A DNA stretch of 17,411 nucleotides. Source: an uncultured Collinsella sp. Lineage in GTDB: Bacteria > Actinomycetota > Coriobacteriia > Coriobacteriales > Coriobacteriaceae. Made by a program: the position numbers and the translations under genes. Of the stretch, positions 1 to 6,355 are shown one piece after another. The notes beneath the pieces are model-generated. The model was given only the letters and a program-made list of their open reading frames with translations, did not search any database and was not told where the DNA came from. How positions within the stretch are numbered: the stretch's first letter is position 1; the number at the start of each line of letters is the position of its first letter. The stretch is from the NCBI GenBank assembly GCA_934655755.1, contig CAKUHA010000023.1, positions 1 to 17,411 on the forward strand, in the 5' to 3' direction.

Positions 1-113
1 AAACGCTCAAAGGATTCCCTTTGAACAGAGATAAGGTTGGGGAGCTCCATGGCCTCCGGGATTTTCCCGAAGCTGACACGCGTGCGCTCAGTGGCAGTGA
101 TTGCGTTGGTCAC
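1..113 (-). CDS. rpoB: RNA polymerase beta subunit, N-terminal fragment (partial)
   Basis: Reading leftward from a GTG at 113-111, the frame stays open to the window edge (37 codons plus two bases). The peptide contains RTRVSFGKIPEAMELPNL followed by QRESFERF, the characteristic start of bacterial RpoB (usual form RTRxSFGKIxExxExPNLIxxQxxSFxWF). RpoB is the catalytic beta subunit of the core RNA polymerase and the rifampicin target; only its extreme N-terminus is present here. An AAGGAGG ribosome binding site at 123-129 lies 9 bases upstream of the GTG, which supports this start. RpoB normally follows rplJ-rplL directly, but here galU and a 2.5-kb island separate them. The rest of the gene lies left of the window, so integrity cannot be judged. 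Identity is very likely. Confidence 0.93.
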   Translation of the reverse strand, partial: MTNAITATERTRVSFGKIPEAMELPNLISVQRESFER

Positions 114-186
114 CAGGTTTTTCCTCCTTCACGGAAATGCTCGGTGGATTGGCGAGGCATAGCTTCGCCAGTTATCGCAACCTAAT

Positions 187-214
187 AGTTTATCAGGTAC
201 CGACCGTTGGGCAA
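187..214 (-). promoter_or_regulatory. Weak candidate rpoB promoter
   Basis: On the minus strand TTGCCC (209-214) is followed after 16 bases by TAAACT (187-192). Both boxes are imperfect. Because a terminator closes the rplL unit at 5183-5217 and an island intervenes, rpoB needs its own promoter somewhere in 114-531. This is the best pair I see. Two small hairpin-capable repeats lie further upstream (282-300 and 301-321), and another lies in the leader near 146-166. Confidence 0.3.
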
Positions 215-375
215 GAAAAGCCTTGACGCGATTGAGTTTTTGGAGTAGCAAAGTTTTTCGACAGAAAACGCGCAGGTAGATAGGTGTGCATCGAACACCT
301 GTTCATATATTTTCTGTGAACGAAGTTGAGGGTTCGGCCGTTGAACGGCGGGAAGACAGCGTGGGTTGATCGGAC

Positions 376-531
376 GGAAACTGCATCCCGTTTTGAGGCC
401 TCAGACTGGGACGCAGTTTCCGGTTGAGCCCTGTTTGGGAAAGCACATCCCGTTCTGAGCCGATATTCCGGGACCCGCTTTCCGACACAAGCCCGTTGGG
501 GAAACTGCGTCCCAGTTTGAGCCGGTATTCC
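376..531. repeat. Phased palindrome array, left part (two and a half units)
   Basis: A 14-base half-site of form GGAAA[CG][TC]GC[AG]TCCC alternates in orientation. Forward copies are at 376-389, 438-451 and 500-513; reverse copies are at 408-421 and 470-483. Within a unit the starts are 32 bases apart, between units 30, so each unit is 46 bp and the period is 62 bp. The third unit keeps its forward half and spacer, then is broken by the insertion sequence at about 532; its reverse half reappears at 2048. No coding frame in the stretch 114-531 looks real. Function is unknown; it could be an operator array or a hairpin-forming repeat. Confidence 0.85.
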
Positions 532-557
532 GGGGACCTCGGACGTTTTTCCGGACC
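532..557 (+). repeat. Left terminal inverted repeat of the IS
   Basis: GGGGACCTCGGAC, then 7 variable bases, then CGGACC. About 20 of 26 positions match the right end when inverted. The GGAC-type submotif occurs twice within the end, which would suit two transposase contacts. Confidence 0.75.
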
Positions 558-568
558 ATGCCCCGGCG

Positions 569-1369
569 CTACGCCGCATGGCCCCTCTCCTCGCGATACT
601 CCCTAATGGTCTTCCATCCTAGGTCCTTCTTGAGCTTGCCGTCCCTGTACCACTCGATGTATTCGCCGAGCAGGCGGGAGAACTCGCCGAACGGCACGCC
701 GGTCCAGTCCCTTCCCTCGAAGAAGTCGCACTTGAGCGTGCCGAAGAACCCCTCGGCGCGCGCGTTGTCGGGGCTCCGGGCCCTCCTCGACATCGAGCGC
801 CTGACCCCGGGGCCGCACGCCTCGCGCCACTCGCGCCCCATGTAGACGGCGCCGCCGTCGGTGTGCACCGTGAGCGGCCGGTCCTCGGTCGGCCCGACTA
901 TCCCCACCAGGTCCCTGAGCATACCGACCATCAGGTCCGAGTCGGCGTGGACCGAGACCCTCCAGCAGATCGGCCACCCGTCGAAGCAGTCGATCGCCGG
1001 CGACAGGTACGCCCTGTACCCGTCGAGCCTGAACTCGGTGACGTCGGTGACCACGAGCAGGCCGGGCGCGGGCGCGCGGAAGTCGTGCGTCCCGTCCGCG
1101 CGCAGCGGGACGTTGGCCGGGCGCTCCGCGAGCTCGCCCCGGTAGCTCCGGTACCTCGCCCTCCTGCGCATCTGCGCCGCCTTGCGGGCGACCAGCCCCT
1201 CCTCGCGCATGATCCGGCGCACGACCTTCTCGGACGCGACGACGGGGGTCTCGGCGTCCCCGGGCGCGAGCTCGCGCCACGAGACGGGCTCGCCGGGCCC
1301 CCTCCTGAGGTCGGCGGTCACGGACTCGGGCCCGTAGGCGCCGCCGCTCGCCTCGAACGACGCGCGCAC
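569..1369 (-). pseudogene. IS3-type transposase, catalytic (DDE) part, out of frame with its N-terminal part
   Basis: Catalytic half of the transposase, which cuts and joins the element ends. It has the rve integrase fold: first Asp in VVTDVTEF, second Asp in VHTDGGAVYMG, and the Glu in DNARAEGFFGTLK about 35 residues later, so the DDE triad is present. The C-terminus LGEYIEWYRDGKLKKDLGW resembles the usual IS3 end. The frame opens around a GTG near 1369, but homology should begin upstream: RERVRASFEASGGAYG belongs to the same domain as the end of the upstream frame. No good ribosome binding site precedes the GTG. This half would be made only if a -1 shift or a repaired base joins it to the upstream frame. 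I therefore treat it as the 3' part of a broken or frameshift-dependent gene of about 475 codons. Confidence 0.75.
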
Positions 1370-1995
1370 GCGCTCCCTGACGCGGCCTTGGGGTCGGCCC
1401 TCGAGATCCTGGACGCCTGGTCAAGATAGGTGCTCTTCGGGATCGACAGGGTCCTGGTCACGTCCGCGAGCCTCACCGCCGGCGAGAGCCTCCTCGCCGC
1501 CTCTCCCGCCCTGTGCTTCTCCTCGTTCGTCAAAGAGCCAGGGCCTGGTGCTTTTAGGACGTCCAACACCGCCAGGGCCTCGGCGAGCCTGACCTCGGCC
1601 TCGCGGGCGCGCTCGACGGGGTCGTCGGGAAGCCCCTCCAGGCCCCAGTCCCGCCAGTCGGTCTGCTCGGGCGGCTCGCCGCCGGCCCCTCCGCGCCCGG
1701 TTCTCTCCATCTTGCCCGCGCCCCCTTCGGTCCGGCTCCCCCGCGGGGAGGCGGGCCCGGCGCCCGCGCGCCTCGCGGCGAACGCGGGGCTGCCCTCGCC
1801 GTGCGAGCAGTGCATGCGCCCCGCCCGGTCGGGCATCTCGCGGGCGGTCAGCTCGCCCGCCTCCTCCAGCTTGAGCCAAGCATACAGGTTGTCCTTGTTC
1901 GGGAAAAGCGGCAGGCTCCTGCAGGCGGCGGGGGCGGACAGGCCGCTCCGGTGGAACTCCCAGAGAATCCCCTCGCGCTCCTCTTTCGTATACAT
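1318..1995 (-). CDS. IS3-type transposase, N-terminal (DNA-binding) part
   Basis: Starts at the ATG at 1995, with AGGAGGGA five bases upstream. Residues 1-50 (MYTKEEREGILWEFHRSGLS and on) look like a helix-turn-helix. A Gly/Arg/Pro-rich linker follows, then an acidic helical stretch, then VRLADVTRTLSIPKSTY, which is the start of the domain that in IS3 transposases precedes the DDE core. After about 205 residues the frame turns into low-complexity Ser/Arg/Ala sequence and ends at 1318, while the homologous continuation (RERVRASFEASGGAYG) is in the -1 frame. Either one base was lost near 1381-1382 (restoring a G gives KAAVRERVRASF) or a -1 slip occurs, for example at the CCCC run just upstream. 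IS3 elements commonly use -1 shifting, but I see no classical A-rich slippery site here. Confidence 0.7.
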   Translation of the reverse strand: MYTKEEREGILWEFHRSGLSAPAACRSLPLFPNKDNLYAWLKLEEAGELTAREMPDRAGRMHCSHGEGSPAFAARRAGAGPASPRGSRTEGGAGKMERTGRGGAGGEPPEQTDWRDWGLEGLPDDPVERAREAEVRLAEALAVLDVLKAPGPGSLTNEEKHRAGEAARRLSPAVRLADVTRTLSIPKSTYLDQASRISRADPKAASGSACARRSRRAAAPTGPSP

Positions 1996-2020
1996 CGGAC
2001 TCCCTCCTGGACCCAGATTG

Positions 2021-2046
2021 GGTCCGAGATTTTGTCCGAGGTCCCC
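2021..2046 (-). repeat. Right terminal inverted repeat of the IS
   Basis: Read on the minus strand from 2046 it gives GGGGACCTCGGAC, 7 variable bases, then CGGACC, matching the left end in about 20 of 26 positions. It lies just upstream of the transposase start at 1995, so the element promoter is probably within or next to it. Confidence 0.75.
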
Positions 2047-2047
2047 C

Positions 2048-2123
2048 GGGACACGCTTTCCGCTAGGGGCCCCAACCGGAAAGCGCATCCCAGAATTCGA
2101 CCGAAGAGCGGGACGCGCTTTCC
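2048..2123. repeat. Phased palindrome array, right part (half unit plus one unit)
   Basis: The reverse half-site GGGACACGCTTTCC at 2048-2061 completes the unit broken by the IS. After a 16-base linker a full unit follows: GGAAAGCGCATCCC at 2078-2091 and GGGACGCGCTTTCC at 2110-2123, with starts 32 bases apart exactly as in the left part. The array ends 122 bases before the surface-protein gene. A perfect 12-bp palindrome TGTTGCGCAACA lies at 2172-2183 between the two and could be an operator, with no further support. Confidence 0.85.
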
Positions 2124-2245
2124 AGCAGCACATGGCAAAGCGACCGCCGCTTTATCACATCCGTTTGGCAATGTTGCGCAACAGATTCTCCCAATCCAGC
2201 GTGAAGATACTTGATAGTTAGTTACAACCCAACGAAAGGATTGCC

Positions 2246-3841
2246 ATGTTCAAGAGCATCCGAAAAGGCGGGAGGATCGCCGCCGTGGTCATCGGCCTCA
2301 TCGCAGCACTGACCCCGCTCGCCACCCCCCCCGCGGCATTCGCTGACGGCGTACCGACGCCGGAGCTGGAGAAGTCGATTACTGTTGATGGACACAACGC
2401 ATTAATCTTCCCGGATAACGTATTAACCTTCACGGATAATGGTCGCTATGCCATCATCGAAGAAAGCGACTCGGATCACAACATAATCGGGTACTCAAGA
2501 GTCGATCTTACGAGCGGGGAAACCGTTCAAATCAATATACCTAAATCCAGTCTCTCAACGGTCCATGTATCTTGCGACGACGAGTGTCTTTGCTGGCTAG
2601 ACGAAGATGGGCTGATCGTCTATTCCATCGAAGATCAGCAAGAAACCACTCACCCGATTAGTGCAAAGAAAGCGGGCGTCTCCTCCCTTGCTTTAGCTGA
2701 AAATGGGAAGACCCTCACCATCGAGTATTCGAATAAGGAAAACAAAACCACGAAAGTTGACTTATTCGATTTACAGTTAAATGAGAAAACCTTTACTTAC
2801 AAGTTCAAACAAGGCGATGTATCTGCCGTTACATCAAAAGATGGCAATCGTCTGTATATCAATTCGTATCGAAAGAAAAAATCCCAGCTCAAGATCATCG
2901 ATACAACTAGCGGAACCACATCAGTCAAGGAAATTCCTCATAACGGGAAATGTTACGGCATGATAAGGAGGAAGGAATCCGATTCAATATTATTGTGCAT
3001 GCATAGAAAACTGATAGTGGGAACTTATTTTGTGGCAGACTACGATGGAAATATCGATGAGGTCGCAAACGGAAATAGTTTCTTTTTTAGCGGTATAGGG
3101 AGCACCGGAACACTGCTTCCCGCTTACACAAACGGAAATACACTCATTATCGATTCAGATTCTGGAAAACAAATCGGACTATTCAAAACAAATAACGATG
3201 AATTCGTTCATGCTATTTCAAAAGACGGCAAGATTGCGCTGGCCACAGGCCGGAATGAAAATACCGCAGCGGTGCGCCTTATTGACATTAAAACCAGCCA
3301 GAGAAGCGAATGCAAAATCAAGCCAAATGGTGGCTATTCCTGCAGGGTCACAGACGATGACCAAAAGATACTGATTGCTTACTCTGACGAAAAGCACTTC
3401 GATAAACTGCACATCGACATCTACAAGTCGAATATCCAGTACAGCCCGATCGAAAAACTCATCTTCTTTGCCCAGGACAACATGCCAATCGTTATTGGCG
3501 GTGGGATTGCGACTGTCCTGATAATCACCGGCGGCATCGCAGTCGTTTGCATCCTTCGCAAAAAGCGCGCCGCAGCTCAAACAAGCATCGCCGGCACTGC
3601 ACCTAAAACGAAGTCGCGCAAGCGCAGCCGCCGAAAGAAGCATGCTCAGCAGGAGCAGATCGCTCAGCAGTCCTCTGCCGATGCCGCATTTGACACACGG
3701 CAGCAATCAACGGAGGAACCCCCCACTGCAATTCACCAGCAGCCGGTCGTATCTTCTGCCCCGAAATTCTGCCGCCACTGTGGAACCCCACTCGTGCCAG
3801 AAGCCAAGTTCTGCCCCAAGTGCGGCCACCCGGTCGAATAG
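2246..3841 (+). CDS. Putative membrane-anchored surface protein with cytoplasmic zinc ribbon, function unknown
   Basis: 531 residues, starting at ATG 2246 with GAAAGGA five bases upstream. I do not recognise the gene. Residues 1-33 form a signal peptide (basic start, hydrophobic core, cleavage after AFA). Residues about 34-412 form an ectodomain rich in short beta-type segments with repeated D-x-x-S/T-G turns (LTSGE, TTSGT, DSDSGK), resembling beta-propeller blades; it has seven cysteines. Residues about 414-436 form one membrane segment, followed by a basic stretch (RKKR, KTKSRKRSRRKK) that fits a cytoplasmic face. A Gln/Ser-rich linker then leads to a C-terminal zinc ribbon CRHCG...CPKCG (Cys 509, 512, 523, 526). 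The layout suggests an external ligand sensor coupled to an internal zinc-binding module, but this is inference. The ectodomain is clearly AT-richer than its neighbours, and an IS lies upstream, suggesting transfer. A terminator follows at 3871. Confidence 0.85.
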   Translation: MFKSIRKGGRIAAVVIGLIAALTPLATPPAAFADGVPTPELEKSITVDGHNALIFPDNVLTFTDNGRYAIIEESDSDHNIIGYSRVDLTSGETVQINIPKSSLSTVHVSCDDECLCWLDEDGLIVYSIEDQQETTHPISAKKAGVSSLALAENGKTLTIEYSNKENKTTKVDLFDLQLNEKTFTYKFKQGDVSAVTSKDGNRLYINSYRKKKSQLKIIDTTSGTTSVKEIPHNGKCYGMIRRKESDSILLCMHRKLIVGTYFVADYDGNIDEVANGNSFFFSGIGSTGTLLPAYTNGNTLIIDSDSGKQIGLFKTNNDEFVHAISKDGKIALATGRNENTAAVRLIDIKTSQRSECKIKPNGGYSCRVTDDDQKILIAYSDEKHFDKLHIDIYKSNIQYSPIEKLIFFAQDNMPIVIGGGIATVLIITGGIAVVCILRKKRAAAQTSIAGTAPKTKSRKRSRRKKHAQQEQIAQQSSADAAFDTRQQSTEEPPTAIHQQPVVSSAPKFCRHCGTPLVPEAKFCPKCGHPVE

Positions 3842-3870
3842 CGTCTGACAAACCAGCCGAAAGCCAAATC

Positions 3871-3898
3871 GGGCCGCCCCTCACAGGGTGGCCCTTTT
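3871..3898 (+). terminator. Rho-independent terminator of the surface-protein gene
   Basis: GGGCCGCCC (3871-3879) pairs with GGGTGGCCC (3886-3894) with one G-U pair, followed by TTTT. It lies 30 bases after the stop. Confidence 0.8.
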
Positions 3899-3928
3899 GC
3901 TTGGAAGGAAATCAGGTGAAGCGGCAGG

Positions 3929-3959
3929 ATGTGACAAAGGGACTATCCCTTTGTCACAT
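3929..3959. repeat. Perfect palindromic repeat (14-bp arms)
   Basis: ATGTGACAAAGGGA (3929-3942) and its exact complement TCCCTTTGTCACAT (3946-3959) flank a three-base loop. There is no T tract on either side, so it is not a standard terminator. It lies between two convergent transcription units and resembles short interspersed palindromes seen in other bacterial genomes (from memory, not checked). Confidence 0.8.
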
Positions 3960-3966
3960 TGGCCGA

Positions 3967-4002
3967 AATAAAAAACGGGTGCAGACCGAAGTCCGCACCC
4001 GT
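3967..4002 (-). terminator. Rho-independent terminator of galU
   Basis: Stem arms 3975-3986 and 3991-4002 (ACGGGTGC pairs with GCACCCGT, then one mismatch, then GAC with GTC) with a CGAA loop. On the minus strand the stem runs into a T-rich tail (A-rich on the plus strand at 3967-3975). It lies 20 bases past the galU stop. Confidence 0.9.
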
Positions 4003-4022
4003 AAATGTCGATGCCCGAAGGC

Positions 4023-4931
4023 TTACTTGCGCATCAAGCCGCCGCGCTCGTCGATGGCATCCCAGAAGGCGTCGGCAAAGCGTGGATCGCTTGCGGCCAT
4101 GAGGGCGTTAGTGGCCATCCAGCCAGACGGGGTACCGGTATCGTAGCCCGACAGCGGGTCGATGACGACGGCATACATGGCCTCGCGATCGAGCGAACGG
4201 GCCATGGCGTCGGTCAGCTGGATCTCGCCGCCCTTACCGGCCTGCTGATCGGCCAGCAGGTCCATGACCAGCGGAGACAGGAGGTAGCGACCGACGATGT
4301 ACAGGTTGGACGGAGCCGCCTCGGGGGCAGGCTTCTCAACCAGACCGCCGATGCGCCACACGGCACCCGGCTCGTCGTCGGCAGCATTCTCAAAGCCCTC
4401 GAGAGAGCCCACGCGATCGCCGGCGATAACACCGTAGCGGCTAACTTCCTCGGGAGCACACGCGGCAACGGCGATAACCGAAGCGCCACCGTGCTCCTTG
4501 GAGACGGCAAGCATCTTGTCGCAGATATCACGGTTGGGCACAACGTAGTCGCCCAGAAGAACCAAGAAGTTCTCCCCTGCCACAGCGTCGGCGGCAGAAC
4601 GAATGGCGTGACCGAGACCCTTGGGCTCGTACTGATAGCGGAAGTCGACCGGCATACCGCCCGCATGGGCGACAGCGTCGGCGTAGGCGTCCTTACCGCG
4701 CTCGCGCAGCAGGTTCTCGAGCGAACGGTCGGGCTGGAAGTAGTTCAGCAGCTCGGGCTTGCCGGGCGAGGTAACGATGATGGCGTCGTCAACCTCCTCG
4801 GGGTCGAGCGCCTCCTCGACGACATACTGGATGACCGGCTTGTCGAGAACCGGCAGCATCTCTTTGGGCGTGCACTTGGTGCCAGGCAGAAAACGCGTGC
4901 CAAGACCGGCGGCGGGGATGATTGCCTTCAT
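4023..4931 (-). CDS. galU: UTP-glucose-1-phosphate uridylyltransferase
   Basis: Makes UDP-glucose from UTP and glucose-1-phosphate in the cytoplasm, feeding cell-wall glycan, capsule, glycolipid and galactose pathways. The protein (302 residues from the ATG at 4931) has the nucleotidyltransferase signature near its start (AAGLGTRFLP then TPKEMLPVLDKP), the EPKGLGHA motif, the LLGDYV metal-binding Asp region, and LVEKP with the conserved Lys. These and the length, close to the usual 290-300, identify GalU rather than the RfbA type. An in-frame TTG at 4940 would add MNT; GAAAGGA lies only 3 bases from the TTG and 12 from the ATG, so the start is uncertain by three codons. The gene is monocistronic: the rplL terminator lies upstream and its own terminator downstream. 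Its place between rplL and rpoB is unusual. Confidence 0.94.
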   Translation of the reverse strand: MKAIIPAAGLGTRFLPGTKCTPKEMLPVLDKPVIQYVVEEALDPEEVDDAIIVTSPGKPELLNYFQPDRSLENLLRERGKDAYADAVAHAGGMPVDFRYQYEPKGLGHAIRSAADAVAGENFLVLLGDYVVPNRDICDKMLAVSKEHGGASVIAVAACAPEEVSRYGVIAGDRVGSLEGFENAADDEPGAVWRIGGLVEKPAPEAAPSNLYIVGRYLLSPLVMDLLADQQAGKGGEIQLTDAMARSLDREAMYAVVIDPLSGYDTGTPSGWMATNALMAASDPRFADAFWDAIDERGGLMRK

Positions 4932-4940
4932 AGTATTCAA

Positions 4941-5182
4941 GGATCCTTTCGCAGGCGCAAATAGCGCCCGTGCGTGCGGCTCACCGGCCGCAGACTAAAT
5001 TGCGATACCGAGGTATCTTACCGCTGTTAATTAACGTCAGTGCAGGCAAGCGCCATTCTTCAGCAGGTCAACGCAAATTATTGCGCGAATGGTGCAATTT
5101 TATCGTCCAACGGTAGCGACCCCAAAACACCGCAAACGGCAGCAAATTTGCATGCCGAGCCAGCAAAATAGAGGTGTCATAA
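4941..5182. other. Non-coding gap between rplL terminator and galU
   Basis: No convincing frame. It is AT-richer than the genes and should contain the galU promoter and leader. On the minus strand TTGACC occurs near 5070 and TAAGAT near 5020, but their spacing is not suitable together, so I do not assign a promoter. Confidence 0.5.
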
Positions 5183-5217
5183 CAAAAAAGACGGGGCTCG
5201 CAATGCGAACCCCGTCT
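5183..5217 (-). terminator. Rho-independent terminator of rplJ-rplL
   Basis: Arms 5189-5201 and 5205-5217 pair in 12 of 13 positions around an AAT loop (AGACGGGG with CCCCGTCT). On the minus strand a run of six T follows (A at 5183-5188). It lies 28 bases after the rplL stop and means rpoB is not simply read through from rplL. Confidence 0.93.
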
Positions 5218-5244
5218 GCAAAGAAATCTGGCGAGAATGCCTGA

Positions 5245-5622
5245 TTACTTGAGGGTGACAGCAGCGCCAGCAGCCTCGAGCTTCTCCTTGGCAGCCTCGG
5301 CGTCCTCCTTCTTGGCACCCTCGAGAACAGCCTTGGGAGCGCCCTCGACGACCTCCTTGGCCTCCTTCAGGCCAAGGTTGGTGAGCTCACGGACGGCCTT
5401 GATGACCTGGATCTTGTTGTCGCCGAAGCCCTCGAGCACGACGTCAAACTCGGTCTTCTCCTCGGCCTCAGCAGCGCCAGCAGCGGGAGCGGCGACAACG
5501 GCGGCAGGAGCAGCGGCGGAAACGCCGAAGGTCTCCTCGATAGCCTTAACGAGCTCGGAAGCCTCGAGAAGGGTCATTTCCTTAAGAGCATCGATGATCT
5601 CATCGGTGGTAAGCTTAGCCAT
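5245..5622 (-). CDS. rplL: 50S ribosomal protein L7/L12
   Basis: 125 residues, the usual L7/L12 size. It forms the mobile stalk of the large subunit and recruits translation factors (EF-G, EF-Tu, IF2). Residues 1-35 ([20 protein letters not shown]) are the dimerisation domain that binds L10. An Ala/Pro-rich hinge follows at about 36-58 ([19 protein letters not shown]). The rest is the factor-binding domain with [20 protein letters not shown] and [14 protein letters not shown]. The start at 5622 is chosen because AAAGGA stands 7 bases upstream and the family begins with MAKLT; an in-frame start 11 codons earlier lacks this. It follows rplJ by 102 bases and shares its promoter and leader. L12 is needed in excess over L10, and hairpins in the gap between them may help set that ratio. 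Confidence 0.97.
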   Translation of the reverse strand: MAKLTTDEIIDALKEMTLLEASELVKAIEETFGVSAAAPAAVVAAPAAGAAEAEEKTEFDVVLEGFGDNKIQVIKAVRELTNLGLKEAKEVVEGAPKAVLEGAKKEDAEAAKEKLEAAGAAVTLK

Positions 5623-5640
5623 TTCTAAGTCCTTTCGGTT

Positions 5641-5706
5641 TCCGTGTCTGTGCACGGAGATCAGTTAAAACACGGCGCGAATGCGCCAGGGGTGCGGCGT
5701 TGCCGC
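5641..5706 (-). promoter_or_regulatory. Hairpin cluster between rplJ and rplL
   Basis: Three short inverted repeats lie in the 102-base gap: TCCGTG/CACGGA (5641-5646, 5653-5658), GGCGC/GCGCC (5674-5678, 5683-5687) and GCGGC/GCCGC (5694-5698, 5702-5706). They may stabilise or process the mRNA; none has a T tract, so they are not terminators. Function is inferred. Confidence 0.4.
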
Positions 5707-5724
5707 CGCGGGTGAAAACAGCGA

Positions 5725-6246
5725 CTAGGCTGCCTTCTGCTCGGAGACCTGCTGAATCGAACGAGCGAGACCAGAGGAAACGCCGTTGACGCAGACAGCG
5801 ATGTCGCGAGCGAAACCGGAGATGAGACCGGCGATCTGGCCGAGAAGCTGATCCTTGGTGGGCAGCTCGGCAATAGCCTTAACATCATCAGCGGAAACGG
5901 CCTTGCCGTCGGAGATACCGCCCTTGATCTCAAGGACGCCCTTGGACTTAGCGGAGAAGTCCTTAAGGGCCTTAGCGGCCTCGACCGGCTCGGACTCGTA
6001 GAACACATAAGCGACGGGGCCGGCGAGGATCTCGTCGAGCTCGGGCTGCTCCTGGTTCTTGAGAGCGATCTTGACCAGGTTGTTCTTGTAGACCTTCATC
6101 TCGGCGCCGCACTCGCGAAGCTGATGACGCAGCTCCTGAGCCTGCTTAACCGTCAGACCGTTGTAGTTGACGACGAACAGACCGGCGTTCTCGGCGATAC
6201 GGGACTCGATCTCTGCAACCTTGTCGATTTTGTACTGCTGGGGCAT
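5725..6246 (-). CDS. rplJ: 50S ribosomal protein L10
   Basis: 173 residues, usual length for L10. It anchors the L7/L12 dimers to 23S rRNA at the base of the ribosomal stalk, and in many bacteria the L10-L12 complex represses its own mRNA. Family features are the N-terminal KIDKVAEIESRIAENAGLFV, then YNGLTVKQAQELRHQLRE, VYKNNLVKIAL and GPVAYVFYE, followed by the C-terminal helix that binds L12 dimers (GLISGFARDIAVCVNGVSSG). Start ATG at 6246 has GGAGGTG 6 bases upstream. It is first in a two-gene unit with rplL. Upstream are an L10-leader RNA, an attenuator hairpin and a strong promoter, so feedback control is likely. Nothing looks damaged. Confidence 0.97.
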   Translation of the reverse strand: MPQQYKIDKVAEIESRIAENAGLFVVNYNGLTVKQAQELRHQLRECGAEMKVYKNNLVKIALKNQEQPELDEILAGPVAYVFYESEPVEAAKALKDFSAKSKGVLEIKGGISDGKAVSADDVKAIAELPTKDQLLGQIAGLISGFARDIAVCVNGVSSGLARSIQQVSEQKAA

Positions 6247-6311
6247 GAATTACACCTCCTCGAATTCTTTCCGGGCACGGTCCGCCACAAGGACGTGACG
6301 GGGGCATGTCC

Positions 6312-6348
6312 AAAAAGAAAGCCCCCGCGCTGCATGAGCGACGGGGGC
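6312..6348 (-). terminator. Attenuator terminator in the rplJ leader
   Basis: GCCCCCG (6321-6327) pairs with CGGGGGC (6342-6348), extended by an inner CGCT/AGCG pair. On the minus strand the stem is followed by TTTCTTTTT (6312-6320). It sits about 65 bases upstream of the L10 start and inside the transcribed leader, so it must be conditional. Confidence 0.85.
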
Positions 6349-6355
6349 GAGAAGA

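Larger units (their letters stand above)
532..2047 (-). mobile_element. IS3-like insertion sequence inserted in the palindrome array
   Basis: About 1.5 kb bounded by inverted ends that share GGGGACCTCGGAC (532-544 and, inverted, 2034-2046) and then CGGACC (552-557 and 2021-2026 inverted). Inside, on the minus strand, is a transposase with an N-terminal helix-turn-helix part and a DDE catalytic part, as in the IS3 family (usual size 1.2-1.6 kb). The G/C runs at the edges make the exact ends and target duplication ambiguous: GGG at 532-534 and 2048-2050 is one candidate. The surrounding repeat array fixes the insertion point to within a few bases, because removing the element restores the 62-bp period. 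The element is probably non-autonomous now unless the frame change in the transposase is bypassed. Confidence 0.85.

Noticed and set aside
193..606. Short open frames across the palindrome array
   Set aside because: They read through the repeats, have no ribosome binding sites and give Ser/Pro/Arg-rich sequence without domain features.
376..2123. CRISPR array
   Set aside because: Repeats are 14 bases and alternate in orientation, spacers are partly similar to each other, and no cas gene is present.
4005..4964. Long plus-strand open frame opposite galU
   Set aside because: It is antisense to a clearly recognised gene, has no family features and arises from GC-rich codon structure. The same holds for long frames opposite the aminotransferase, GH13, MFS, feoB and crr genes.
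5623..5655. Longer L7/L12 with 11 extra N-terminal residues
   Set aside because: The family starts with MAKLT and the AAAGGA site is spaced for the start at 5622.
6300..6348. A second GCCCCC strand at about 6300 as an antiterminator of the rplJ attenuator
   Set aside because: It is transcribed after the T tract, so it cannot prevent formation of the hairpin in time.
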